A program made the position numbers and the translations under genes. 64,000 nt of DNA from Turbatrix aceti (lineage: Eukaryota; Nematoda; Chromadorea; Rhabditida; Panagrolaimidae), in NCBI GenBank assembly GCA_963969345.1, contig OZ017767.1, positions 7,530,739 to 7,594,738 of the forward strand, given 5' to 3'. Under the pieces are notes generated by a model that saw only the letters and a list, made by a program, of their open reading frames with translations, had not been told where the DNA came from and did not search any database. Positions 1 through 10,597 of the stretch are shown here, piece after piece (positions within the stretch are counted from its first letter, which is position 1; each line of letters opens with the position of its first letter).

Positions 1-424
1 ATGAAATTCCTTCTTCCTGGCCCAAGCGTGTATGCAACGTGTCCTTTCTCGTTCCTACATTGCACTATTTTTTGTCTTCCAGAACAAACCCTGACTGACT
101 TTGCTTGGTTCGTGCGTTTGTCTGCCCTGCCACCACGCCGGCGGAGGGGGGTGCGTCGTCGTCGTCTCTCGACTCGCGGTGGCGTCCGACGATTGGTCGA
201 CTGCTGACGTGGTCCAATAGCTCTGCGCCCCGCAGTCCGCGTTGTAGGCGGTCTCTTTTCCCGATGCATTGGTGACTAGGCTTGTCGCCGTGTTGGTCGT
301 GCTGTTAAATATTTAGCTCACTCGTGTAGACCCATTTTAAGCGTGATACTCGCGGTGTAACGGGCAAACTTGTCGAGATCCCCATCTTCGATTCATTTTT
401 GTGACGTATCCATTACTTTTTCAG
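1..424. other. Upstream region of calreticulin
   Basis: No gene is recognised here. A T-rich 3' splice acceptor (TTTTTCAG) ends at 424, 26 bases before the calreticulin start codon, with no obvious matching donor nearby. It is best read as a spliced-leader trans-splice acceptor or the end of a 5'-UTR intron. The stretch around 130-200 is G+C rich. Confidence 0.5.
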
Positions 425-450
425 GCCTGGGAAACCGCATCTATCCTCCG

Positions 451-1694
451 ATGTTCAAACCCGTCGTTGCGCTCAGCCTATTGGCTGCCGCCGTTCTCGG
501 CGAAGTTTATTTCAAGGAAGAGTTTGGTGAGTTGTCCTAACCTGGGGTTTTTATATCTCTTGACTGACCACCTCAATTTTTTCAGATAGCAAGGACCACT
601 GGATCCAGTCCAAGCACAAGGATGACTACGGAAAGGTGAAACTCTCGGCTGGCAAGTTCTACGGTGATGAACAGCGTGACCAGGGTCTGAAGACCAGCCA
701 GGATGCTCGTTTCTACTCGATTGCGACCAAGTTCCCGAAATTCACGAACCGTGGAAAGAGCGTCGTCATCCAGTTCAGCGTCAAGCACGAACAGGGAATC
801 GACTGCGGCGGTGGATACATCAAGGTCCTCTCTTCGGATGCCGATATCGAGGATTTCAACGGTGAGACTCCCTACAGCGTCATGTTCGGTCCCGACATCT
901 GCGGTCCCAACAAGAAGGTCCACGTCATTCTGACCTACAAGGGCAAGAACCACCTCATCAAGAAGGAAATCCCCTGCAAGTTTGACGAACTCACCCATCT
1001 CTACACCCTTGTCCTCAACCCTGACAACACCTACGAGGTCTACATCGATCTGGAACGCGTCGAAGGCGGTGAACTCGAGGCTGACTGGGATCTCCTTCCT
1101 CCCAGCAAGATCAAGGATCCCGACGCGAAGAAGCCCGACGACTGGGACGACAACGAGTACATCGATGACCCAGAAGACACCAAGCCCGAAGACTGGGAAA
1201 AGCCAGAACACATCCCCGACCCCGAAGCCAAGAAACCCGAAGACTGGGACGATGAGATGGACGGCGAATGGGAGCCTCCGATGATCGATAACCCCGAGTA
1301 CAAGGGAGAATGGAAGCCCAAGCAGATCAAGAACGCCAACTACAAGGGCAAGTGGATTCACCCCGAAATCGATAACCCCGAGTACGCTCCCGACGACGAA
1401 CTCTACCTCATCGAAGACATTGGAGCCGTCGGATTCGACCTCTGGCAAGTCAAGGCTGGCACCATCTTCGACAACATCATCATCACCGACTCCCTCGAAG
1501 AAGCCAAGGCCCACGCCGAAGAGACCTTCAAGCTCCTCGTTCCCGCCGAAAAGGAAGCCAAGGAAAAGGCCGATGCCGCCGAACGCGCCCGTATCGAAGA
1601 GGAAGAAAAGAAGCGCAAGGAGGAAGACTCCACCAAGGGCGAGGACGAGGATGAGGAGGAAGCCGAAGACGCCGAGGCTCACGACGAACTCTAA
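451..1694 (+). CDS. crt-1: Calreticulin, ER lectin chaperone
   Basis: Calreticulin is a soluble Ca2+-binding lectin chaperone of the ER lumen that helps glycoproteins fold. Two exons (451-526 and 586-1694) join in frame to give 394 residues, close to the usual ~400. A hydrophobic signal peptide covers about residues 1-17. It is followed by the globular N-domain carrying the KHEQGIDCGGGY signature. The proline-rich P-domain has alternating KxxDPxAKKPxDWD-type and GxWxPPxIxNPxY-type repeats. The C-terminus is acidic and Lys/Glu-rich and ends in the retrieval signal HDEL, the form used by nematodes. The ATG at 451 is chosen because it supplies the signal peptide and follows an acceptor ending at 424. 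A 59-base intron with GTGAG donor and TTTTTTCAG acceptor splits an Asp codon. A poly(A) signal AATAAA lies near 2043. No defect is seen. Confidence 0.97.
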
Positions 1695-2042
1695 GCCGCT
1701 ATCGACGACAACCCCTCAAAAAAGAAAAAAAGCCCTTGATTGCCTTTTTCTGGATGTTTATCTAAGTTAGCGTACAACATCGGGTCCCCTTTCATTTTCT
1801 TTTTTTTTGTTCTTCATGATTTAGGTCCACCCCCCTTCAAAAAAAATTCCTCCGAAAAAAAGTCATTGTTGGTTTTTATAATCAATTGTTCGTTAATTTA
1901 TTTATTATTTTTTCCCGTGGTGAATGTCGGTCATCATCGATTGACGGAAACCATCCCTTCGTTTGCCCCGCCCAAACCCTACCCCCAGAGTCACTGCGAC
2001 ATCTTAAAGTTGGTTTTACTTTTTTTTTGTAATTGTTATATC

Positions 2043-2048
2043 AATAAA
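2043..2048 (+). other. Poly(A) signal, calreticulin
   Basis: AATAAA about 350 bases after the calreticulin stop codon, in a T-rich 3' UTR. The assignment is by position only. Confidence 0.5.
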
Positions 2049-2263
2049 ATGAGGTAATAAAAGAGACGTGTTCCATTTGTTTTCATGGGATGGGAAAGGT
2101 GATAAGCAGGGTAAACAAAAATCTTTTGAGGAAAAAAAATTGTTTGTGAGAGGTGAAAAAAAAAGAAAGAGCAAAGGTCGGTGATTTTTTTGATGATTTC
2201 GAGGCGGTACCCGTGATCTTCACCTTCACCTTCCTTGTGGGGCAGTCAGTGGTCACGTATGAT

Positions 2264-2802
2264 CAGAGTTGTTCAATTCGGCCATTTTCAGCGCTCGCTC
2301 TGCTCGCGCTCTTTGAGCAATTCAACTTTCCGTGCTCGCTCTGCTCATGCTCTTTGAGTTTCTAAAATTTTCGCGCTCGCTCCGCTCGCGCTCTTTTATT
2401 CTCAGATCCTCTGCTCTTGCTCTGCTCACGCTCGTGAGTTGAGCAGGAGCGAGCAATGAGCAAACATGGCTCACACATAAAAATGTGAATTTTGAGCCAA
2501 AATTCAGTTCCTCACTAAAAGAAAGACCGTATACTCCTTCGAGATACCCCCAACATCGTGTTTTTGGTCGAAATTACCAGTATTTTAGTATTTGTAGCAC
2601 TAAATTTATAGTGAGCAGTGCTCATTTTAAAAATTTCTCTTGCTCGCTCTGCTCGCGCTCTTTGAGCAATTCAATTTTTCGTGCTCGCTCTGCTCATGCT
2701 CATTGAGCACTCCAATTTTTCGCGCTCGCTCCGCTCGCGCTCGTGAGCTGAGCAGGAGCGAGCAGTGAGCAGGAGCAATTTGGTGAGCATCGAACAACTC
2801 TG
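2264..2802. mobile_element. hAT-like non-autonomous element (MITE), 539 bp
   Basis: The ends are the inverted repeats CAGAGTTGTTC. The element is flanked on both sides by the identical 8-bp sequence CGTATGAT (2256-2263 and 2803-2810). An 8-bp target duplication with ends beginning CA is the hallmark of the hAT superfamily. There is no transposase. The interior consists of two blocks (about 2290-2460 and 2640-2790) of variants of GCTCGCTCTGCTC spaced by TTTGAGCAATTC-type linkers, with their inverted forms (GAGCAGGAGCGAGC) toward the right of each block, so it can fold back extensively. Family assignment is inferred from ends and duplication length. Confidence 0.82.
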
Positions 2803-2960
2803 CGTATGATACTATCGATGCATTTGGTTGGTGGCCGTACTTTAGTTCACCAGACAGACTGACAACAAAGTTTTGGTTGGTCTTTGCAGTCAGTCGTTCA
2901 TTGTTGGGTATATATGTTATTACGGTTCAGTTGTTCGTAATCAATTGTCTATCGAGAGAC

Positions 2961-3514
2961 CAAGGTGTTGCATTTGAACTATTTACGCTAGCAGCGCAGA
3001 ATGAAGAATAATACGAATAGGCAGTGCTTTTTTTGCACTGCTTATTTTCTTCATTTTAAGCAAAGAATTATTTTCATGAAAATAAGAACAAGCAAATCTG
3101 GCGGTGCTTATTTTCATGATTTTAATACCTCATTAGAATAAAGTTGCTTAAAAATCGCAAAATAAGCAGCTATTTTTACTATTCCGATCATGAAGTAAAA
3201 ATTTTTGCCCTAAAGTTAAAAAAAAAACGAATGCTGAAATGCAGTTTTCGTGTTCAGACCCAGCGAGACATTTCATTGCAAAAATTTTACATGCGGGTTA
3301 TTTTTCTCCCCCTGATGTCGGAAATAAGCAAAATAAGCAGGTCTGGAAACCAGCAGTATTATTTTTTTGAAAATAATTCACTGCCTATTTTTGAACAAAA
3401 TAAACTGTCCAAATAGGCAGAGATTATTTTGCGCGGCTTGTGCTACGCAGAATCGAAAATTTACATTGGCAGGAGGTAAGCAGCAAAAATAAGCTATCCA
3501 AATGCAACACCTTG
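2961..3514. mobile_element. hAT-like non-autonomous element (MITE), 554 bp
   Basis: Perfect 16-bp terminal inverted repeats CAAGGTGTTGCATTTG are flanked by a perfect 8-bp duplication CGAGAGAC (2953-2960 and 3515-3522). The interior is A+T rich, has no coding capacity and repeats short motifs such as AATAAGCAG and its complement. The ends differ from those of the neighbouring element at 2264, so this is a second family. It lies between calreticulin and L2HGDH and interrupts no recognisable gene. Confidence 0.85.
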
Positions 3515-3926
3515 CGAGAGACCAACAACGCAGTGTATATTGGTATAACATTGATACGTGAAAAATGCCGATGAAAAACGGTCAATTCCGTCAATAAATC
3601 AAGTTTTTACGAGTTTTGTTTCAAACTGATAAAAAAACTTTCGTGCCAGGAGCACAAAATTTGAAAAAAACATGATTTTATGTGATCTCTGTTTTTACCA
3701 GGTTTTTTGCGATGCCAAAGTTATTGTTTTTTATGTTTCGCTCTCCCCGTTTTACCACCCTACCCTATTACGTGCGAGAATAGCATAACGGACATGCTAA
3801 TGCCCAAGTTGCAAACTCGTGTTTCTCGTTGTTACGTCACCGAATTCCATCCAACCAACCAGTCGACAAAATCTTTGTTTTCCTAACACACAACAACAAT
3901 CAAATCACCTTGAGCGTCTTTCAGCG

Positions 3927-6148
3927 ATGACGGCCACCTCGACGCTCGCAAAGAAGGTCTACGACGTCGTAGTCGTTGGCACGGGTATCGTCGGCTGCGC
4001 GACAGCCCGTCGCCTCAAACTCACCAAGCCCCACCTCAGCGTTGCACTCATCGACAAGGAACCCGTCGTTGCGGCACACCAGTCTGGTCACAACAGCGGC
4101 GTCCTCCACGCTGGCATCTACTATCAGCCGGGGAGTCTGAAGGCCAAGCTCTGCGTTCAGGGCATCGACCTCGCCTACGAATACCTGGAGCAGAAGAAGA
4201 TCCCTCACAATCGGTGCGGCAAGCTCATCGTTGCCGTCGAGCCTTTTGAAGTTCCTCGGTTGCATGTGAGTTGCAAAATTTGGGCATGAAAAACTTATTT
4301 ACCGAAAAAAATGGAATAAAGTTTTTTTTGATACAAAAACCGTAATTTTAGGCTTTTTCTATCAAAAAGTTGAAAATGAAAATTTCGGATATAAAAACAC
4401 ATAAAATAATTTTTAGAACATAAAAAAACGTTTTTTGTCAAAAAAAACAACAACTTTTGTTTTGCGAAAAAACATAATTTTAGAGTTGTTTTAAAAAAAC
4501 GCTGAAAATCCAAAATTTTCACCCAAGAATAACTTTTTTTAACATTAAAAAACCGTAATTCGAAGTCTATTATACCGACGTTGAAAATTATGAGTTTTGA
4601 CATCCGAAAACTTTTTTACCCCAAAAAAACTTTTAAAAAAATTTTGGCATAAAAACCGTAATTTTACGCCTATTTTATGAAAAATATAAAAATTATTGAT
4701 TTTTTTCGTTGCAGAACCTCTATGAACGAGCCCTAAAAAACAACTGCAAGCAAATGGAGCTGATTGGTCCCGAAAAGATTCGCGAAATCGAGCCTCAGTG
4801 CCGTGGCCTGGAAGCCATCTGGTCACCGTATACCGGGATCGTCGACTGGGGTCTCGTCACGAAACACTACGCTGAGGACTTCAAGACATCCGGTGGCGAA
4901 GTCTACCTCTCACACGGGCTCGAGAAAATCGAGCACGTCGATGGCCAGAGCCACCCGGTTCGTCTGACCACTGCGGGCGCCAATTCGACGATCGACTGCA
5001 AATACCTGATCACCTGCGCCGGTCTGCACTCGGATCGCGTTGCCGAACTCACCGGATGCTCGCCACTGCCTAAGATTCTCCCATTCAGGGGCGAATACCT
5101 CAAATTGAAGCCGGGCGTCAAACTTGTCTCGACAAATATTTATCCGGTGCCCGATCCTCGATTTCCCTTCTTGGGAGTTCATTTCACGCCTAATATGGCG
5201 GGTGACATCCTTCTGGGTCCCAATGCGGTCCTCGCGTTCTCCCGGGAGGGCTACAACTATTCCACGATTTCGCTCAAGGATTTGGCCGATGCTGTTTTCT
5301 TTAAGTGAGTCGTTTTGGGTTATTTATCGCCTCAACTGGTCATTTTTCAGGGGAATGCTCAAGCTGATGTCCAAGTATACGACCTTTGGCATCGGTGAAA
5401 TCTACCGCAGTCTCCACACCGCAGCACAGGTCAAGCAGCTGCAACGCTTCGTCCCTGCGCTCAAGCCTGAGGACGTCACGCAGTAAGTTTTTCCTGTTAG
5501 TAAAATAATTTTAATTTCCAACGCTTGTGCATAAAATATTTAGGCCTGCGTAAATTACGGTTGTTACGTCAAATTTTTTACCTAAAAATTTTTTTGACGT
5601 AACAACCGTAATTTAGGCCTAAATATTTTACGCACAAGCGCTGAAAATTAAAATTTACCCTAAAAAAATTTTTTTTTTACAATTTTTTGCCTCCAGCAAA
5701 TTTTTTTATTCCTGTTCTTTGACGTGTGTTATCAGGGATGTGTGACTTCTAATCCCCCAACTTCCTGGCAACCCGGAAATGCTTGAATTGCACATGTTCA
5801 TTTGTGACAGGACAGCCAAGTTTTTTGCCCTACTCAGGATAACTTCCTGAGTGAAACTCATTTCATTAGTAAACTACAAAGATGAAAAATTGAAAACTGT
5901 ACTGTACTGAAAAATTATTATCGCATTATAACTGAACTGTTCTTTTTTTCAGAGGGCTCGCAGGCGTCCGCGCGCAGGCGGTCGACGGAAACGGTAACCT
6001 CGTCGATGACTTCATCTTCGACGGCGGATTCGGTGACATTGGCTCCCGCGTGCTCCACGTCAGAAACGCACCTAGCCCGGGCGCGACTTCCAGTCTCGCA
6101 ATTGCGAACATGGTCGTTGACAAGGCAGCTGAGAAGTTCGCATTTTGA
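3927..6148 (+). CDS. L2HGDH: L-2-hydroxyglutarate dehydrogenase, mitochondrial FAD enzyme
   Basis: The enzyme oxidises the by-product L-2-hydroxyglutarate to 2-oxoglutarate using FAD and acts in metabolite repair at the mitochondrial inner membrane. Four exons (3927-4265, 4715-5304, 5351-5482, 5953-6148) join in frame to 418 residues, normal for the family. The N-terminus carries the dinucleotide-binding fold [11 protein letters not shown] (about residues 14-24). [16 protein letters not shown] and the C-terminal GVRAQA and [17 protein letters not shown] motifs follow, all typical of L2HGDH. The ATG at 3927 is chosen because a TTTCAG acceptor ends two bases before it; an upstream in-frame ATG at 3819 would fall outside a trans-spliced message. 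Intron 1 is enlarged by degenerate repeats and intron 3 holds a foldback. A poly(A) signal lies near 6430. Confidence 0.93.
4266..4714 (+). repeat. Degenerate repeats filling L2HGDH intron 1
   Basis: This 449-base intron is built of loosely repeated A/T-rich blocks containing AAAAACCGTAATTTTA, GTTGAAAAT and long A or T runs. The motif ACCGTAATT occurs at least three times here and again in the arms of the foldback in intron 3 of the same gene. Confidence 0.6.
5508..5653. repeat. Long foldback (inverted repeat) in L2HGDH intron 3
   Basis: Two arms of about 62-66 bases (roughly 5508-5573 and 5590-5653) are near-perfect reverse complements separated by about 16 bases. The main difference is a 4-base GCGT insertion in the left arm. 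The arms contain GTTGTTACGTCAA and AAATATTTAGGCCT. This looks like a foldback MITE or a recent inverted duplication, and would form a long hairpin in the pre-mRNA. I see no clear target duplication. Confidence 0.85.
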
Positions 6149-7705
6149 GTAGTCAGCCAGCAAACATCGCGTCACGACACGGCACGTGTGTTGTCATCGC
6201 TACTATACTACCTACAAAATCTAGTTGTTGTAAAATGTAGTCCTAATTGGTATATGTATTTCTCTCTTTTCTCTTTGCTCCGGGCAACTACTAAAAGCTT
6301 CACTGGTCACTGGTTGAAAGGTGTTGTTCCTTGTTCCATGTTCCCTGACTACCCCAAAAAATTTTTCGAAAACCCGTTATTTAGCCCTTTGTCCCCCCAT
6401 ATGTGCCAGTAGAGATTGTGTACTTTTCAATAAATAACTGACAAAAAAAAGCTGTCTATATTAAACAGTCTGCGCTGCCCCCTCCCGGCCATCAAAAGTG
6501 GGAAGGGAGGGGGATTAATCATTGGCCCACAGGGGTTTTTTGATGGGATTAGGAAAGTGAACGGACGTTGACTGAATCCATAAAACGTTAGACATTAGAA
6601 AGATAAACATGAGCGATAACAAAAATTGAAACAAGAAAGCGTTGAAAAATACAAAAAAATACACGAGAAGTCTGAAAAGTAACATTCAACATCGAAGAAA
6701 ACGGAGAAAACGATCGTAAATCGAGTAACATTTGTTACGATCATGTTCAGTGTTTGAATTTTTTTTCGCGGCGAGAATATGATTTTTCGCTGCAAGAGTT
6801 TTTTTTTTACGTTTTCTTCTGTTTTCTGCCGTTTTTTGTCTAGTTTTTTGGTTATTTTAGTCCATTTAGGCTATATTTGGCATCTTTCACACTCTTCGCG
6901 CGCTTTCCTATTTACATTGCCCCCATGCATGTATGCATGCGCGGTGCCTGTCCCTGTAACGTGACCCGAAGCGGCGTACTATCCATCCATCTATCTCCCA
7001 TGGGCCGTTCACTCACGAGAAGCCGACAGCAATTTGGGTCATCATCATCTTCGGCGAAAACATCGCAAGTCACACGTGCCAAATTGCTGCCACTTCTCGT
7101 TAGTGGCACTGCGCGTTGAGGTGGATGCTGCTACCACTAATATCTATTTATTTTTTTTTATTTGTGCACCAGTCTTTAGTTCTTGCGCTTATTAGTTAGG
7201 TGCTGTGTACTTTTATTTTATTTATAAGCGCATCTGCCCGAACCAAAGAATCTCAAAAAATCCTAGTTTCCGGATATTTTCATTCCTCCTTCGAAGGTTT
7301 GTTTTGATTACTCAAAAGCAAGCTTGGAAGCAATTATTCTTCCGTTCGGAGTAATTTTTTTTCGTGGTAGAATATTTGATTCCGCGTCGGAAGGAGGAGA
7401 AAAAGTTTACGGTAAACAACTTTTTCTGTGAAATTATTTATCTGTGTTGTGTTCTCCGTTCGTTTCGTTTCCTGAAGTTACGATACTTTGGTTCTCGGTT
7501 ATCTGTCTGTTCGGATCACAACTTTTGTCACTTGACAACTTTGTTCGTCGAAAAGTTACGTTTTCCATTTCTGTTTCCCGATGAGTTATTTAAAAGTACA
7601 GCATACCCATTTTAGTTCTGTGTTTTTTCAGCTAAATAATAAATTTTTCATACCTTCACGCATTCCTGCACTTTATCTCTTTTTTTTACAAGAAACATAG
7701 AAAAG
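6149..7705. other. Intergenic, no recognised gene
   Basis: This is the 3' flank of L2HGDH followed by T-rich sequence. Short open frames here (for example around 6780-7119 on +) have no splice support, signal or recognisable domain. Confidence 0.5.
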
Positions 7706-8566
7706 ATGGACTTCAAAGTCAAAAAAGCGTGAGTAAACTTTGCGCTGAAAAATAAATGGTTGTCAGGTTCACGCCAACGACCACTACTACTACGTTTTGG
7801 CTACGGTCTCATAAAGCATGTGAGAAAGTATCCTAGCACTTTGGTGCTTCAAAGAAGTATCCGGCGCGTTGGACTAACGCAGCCTATATTTTTTTTTATT
7901 GTTTTTGTTTTGTTTTTGTTGTGTGCATGTAGTATAATCTGTCTCGTTGTATTTGTTGTTGTCCATGTTTCATGCAGCGTTTCCATGCCAGCTCTTCGGG
8001 ACAATCTTCCATTTTTTATGAGCACTCATAATATTTTTGTTATAAATATTATGCCATTGTGCAGTGCATTGCAGACTTTCTTGGCAACAGATCAAGTGTC
8101 TGTTGAGTGACGCATCCATCCTTTTGGCAATGTCTTTCGATGCCCAAAGCCCGATGCGTGATTTGGGCCGACTGTTTCGCACGTGCCCGCTCTCATTGTC
8201 TCAATTCCAGGAAGGAAGTCAAGGAAAAAAATCCCAAAATCCTTCCCGGAGGGGGTGGTTCGTTTTATATTTTGTGCACCAAAAAGCTTCAATTCACGGT
8301 GATGTTTTATTTTTTATTCATTAACTAAGTAGTGTACATACGGGGTGCTTTGATTCCCAGCTTGTTAATTTTCCTATTCTGTTTTTCCAGGTGTCGAATT
8401 TCGGCAATTTCAAATATCACATTTGTCAGACATGCATGAGGGAGGAGGCGTCCGCCCTGCAAAGACTGGCAAACAACCAAACGGACGGTTTGTTTAAAAA
8501 AAGAGTAAAATTTTTTGGAAGCGATTGGTTTTCAGGTTTTCAGCCGGGTTGGCGTTGTCTACTTGA
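7706..8566 (+). CDS. Possible small four-exon gene, function unknown
   Basis: I do not recognise the product. An ATG at 7706 opens MDFKVKKA and is followed by a GTGAG donor. The exons 7706-7728, 7767-7819, 8391-8487 and 8536-8566 have canonical GT/AG borders and TTTTCCAG- or TTTTCAG-type acceptors. They join without a frameshift into 67 residues containing FTPTTTTTTFWLRSHKA, HEGGGVRPAKTG and a TGA stop. A second acceptor eight bases downstream in the last intron (exon from 8544) would give a different tail ending RRIHTVWDMKFL. No domain, signal peptide or membrane segment is visible. Support is the consistent phase across three introns; a chance assembly or non-coding transcript cannot be excluded. 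Confidence 0.35.
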
Positions 8567-10597
8567 ATAATAAAAAAAACCCTAGACGGATCCACACGGT
8601 TTGGGATATGAAATTTTTATGAAGTGTCAGTTGGTATGTGTACATTTTGGGGTGATACGGCATCCGTGCCGCGTTATTTATCCCCTTCGTTCGGGCCTAT
8701 TCGTTTTCTCTTCCTCGAGGATAGGGAGGGGTACCGGGATGAATGATAATGAGTTTGTCGAATGCCGTGGGCGGATATCGTTCCTGCATTCATGCCCTTT
8801 CGTTGGGGCAAGGACACCGCAGCAATTCGTTCGATCACGAATTGCCGCTTGTTTTGTGCAGCAGCTTGTTTCTGTCTGTCAACCTGCTATTCTTGGACAC
8901 TTTTTTTGTAGTTTACTTAACAGCAAAAAAATGTATTCATATATTAATTAGGCCCTTTTGCTGCACGAAAAACTTCCGCGTTTGCAGGCAGGCATCTAAA
9001 AGTCTGTCTTGTAGATAACTACGTACTTGACAACGGGTACGTGGTCATTGGCTTTTGCTTTATTTGATCCTACATATTGCCACCTCGTGCCAAGTTTGTG
9101 TACCCTATCACCTATCACTTTTGACAGGGTAACATCGAATAACGACACGAGGTCAAGTTTCGATGTTTCGTCACAAAGGTCTGTTTCGACCTTTTTTGAG
9201 TTGTCGGAATTTTTGAACGCTTGCTCCCGTTTGAACGTTCTTGTTTTATTATACGCGATACGATATTCATGCAGCAACTGTCACTTGCAAATATGTATAC
9301 CAAGTTCGGATGACACATAGGTTGACTTCGGGGCAGCTTTTTTTGTGCTTCTACTTTATCCCATCAAAGTTAGCATAACAAACAAACGTTTTCATAATTT
9401 TAATTGACCCTTGATTTTTTCTGCAGGCATTTGTGTTTGCAATTTTTTGCAGCCTGAATGAAATATTACGCTGTTTTATGATGCCGTAAATATTCGTTTT
9501 CTTCCTGTTTCCTGATTTTTTACTGTCCATCTGGGGTGCAATACACAGCTTGTGTTTTATTTATTATACTACTGTCACACGTATAAAAAGTTGATTTTAA
9601 CATCACTAAAGACGTAAAACAAGGTCACGAAAGATCCGCAAACTAAGCAAAAACCACAAATGAATATCTGCGGTTGTGTCTGAAAGCCATATGCACTTGG
9701 TCGTTTGGAAGATGACGCTATGATGTGCAATATGTTGTCTGTCAGGTGATGTTCTTTGAGAGTTTTTTTTTGAACGCAGGACTGCAGAATGAGTATTTGC
9801 CGCCGCTTGCTTTAAAAACTTTGACACCCAAAGTGCCAAATGTTGACAGAAGGGGACCCGCCGGGTTTCCTCTGCTGTCTTTCACACGCCGCCCTTGATG
9901 TCTGGCTTTTTTTTTATTCTTTATTATATTGCAAAAAGGGCTTCGGCTTTGCTGACGACAACAACGACGTCGAAAACCAGAGTCAATCAAATCCCGTAAC
10001 GTGGTAATGAATTTTTCGAGTGTCTTGTTTGTTGTACCCAGACTTTTTGCCCGAAATAGGCAAACTGAATAGTTTGCCTCTGACTCTGACTCTTGACTTT
10101 TTGCATTTGCCGCATCTTTACCGTACTAGCTTCTTTTGACGTCCGTTTTTTTATCCATCATCTTCGCGTCGACTACCCCTTTTTTTGACGAACACTTAAC
10201 GGGGCATGAAGCTGTCCTGTCCCCTGCCGGCACACTCCGCCTTAGCACGTTTTTCGTCTCCCGCCTCCGTGTCATTTCTCTGATTGCGTGCCGCGGTGTG
10301 ACCAAGCATAACCCACTACTACGTTTTTGATCAAGATTATGCATAGCTGGGGTTCACCTTAACACAAGCCCCCCTCATTTGCCCACAATGCTTAATTTAC
10401 ACGCTTTGCAAATACCAATTTATGAAGTTTGAACGACCACGGAAGAAGGCGTGGTCATGTCTGGTGACGGCCATGTTTTTTTCGTCTTCTTCGTTTTTTT
10501 TATTGCCCGACTTATAATAGCGTGCTCTCGTGTGCCTGCTCATCAGGTCTCAAGCGTTCTCTCTGGACGGTCGCGAGACCACCGCTGCTCACTTGCC
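8567..10597. other. Intergenic, upstream of the Kv channel
   Basis: No gene is supported in about 2 kb. Open frames on both strands here are short and unspliced, and their translations look like random A+T-rich sequence. Promoter elements of the channel presumably lie in the right part. Confidence 0.45.

Noticed and set aside
582..1682. 366-codon minus-strand frame opposite calreticulin
   Set aside because: Mirror of a strongly codon-biased gene; the plus-strand calreticulin is complete and unmistakable.
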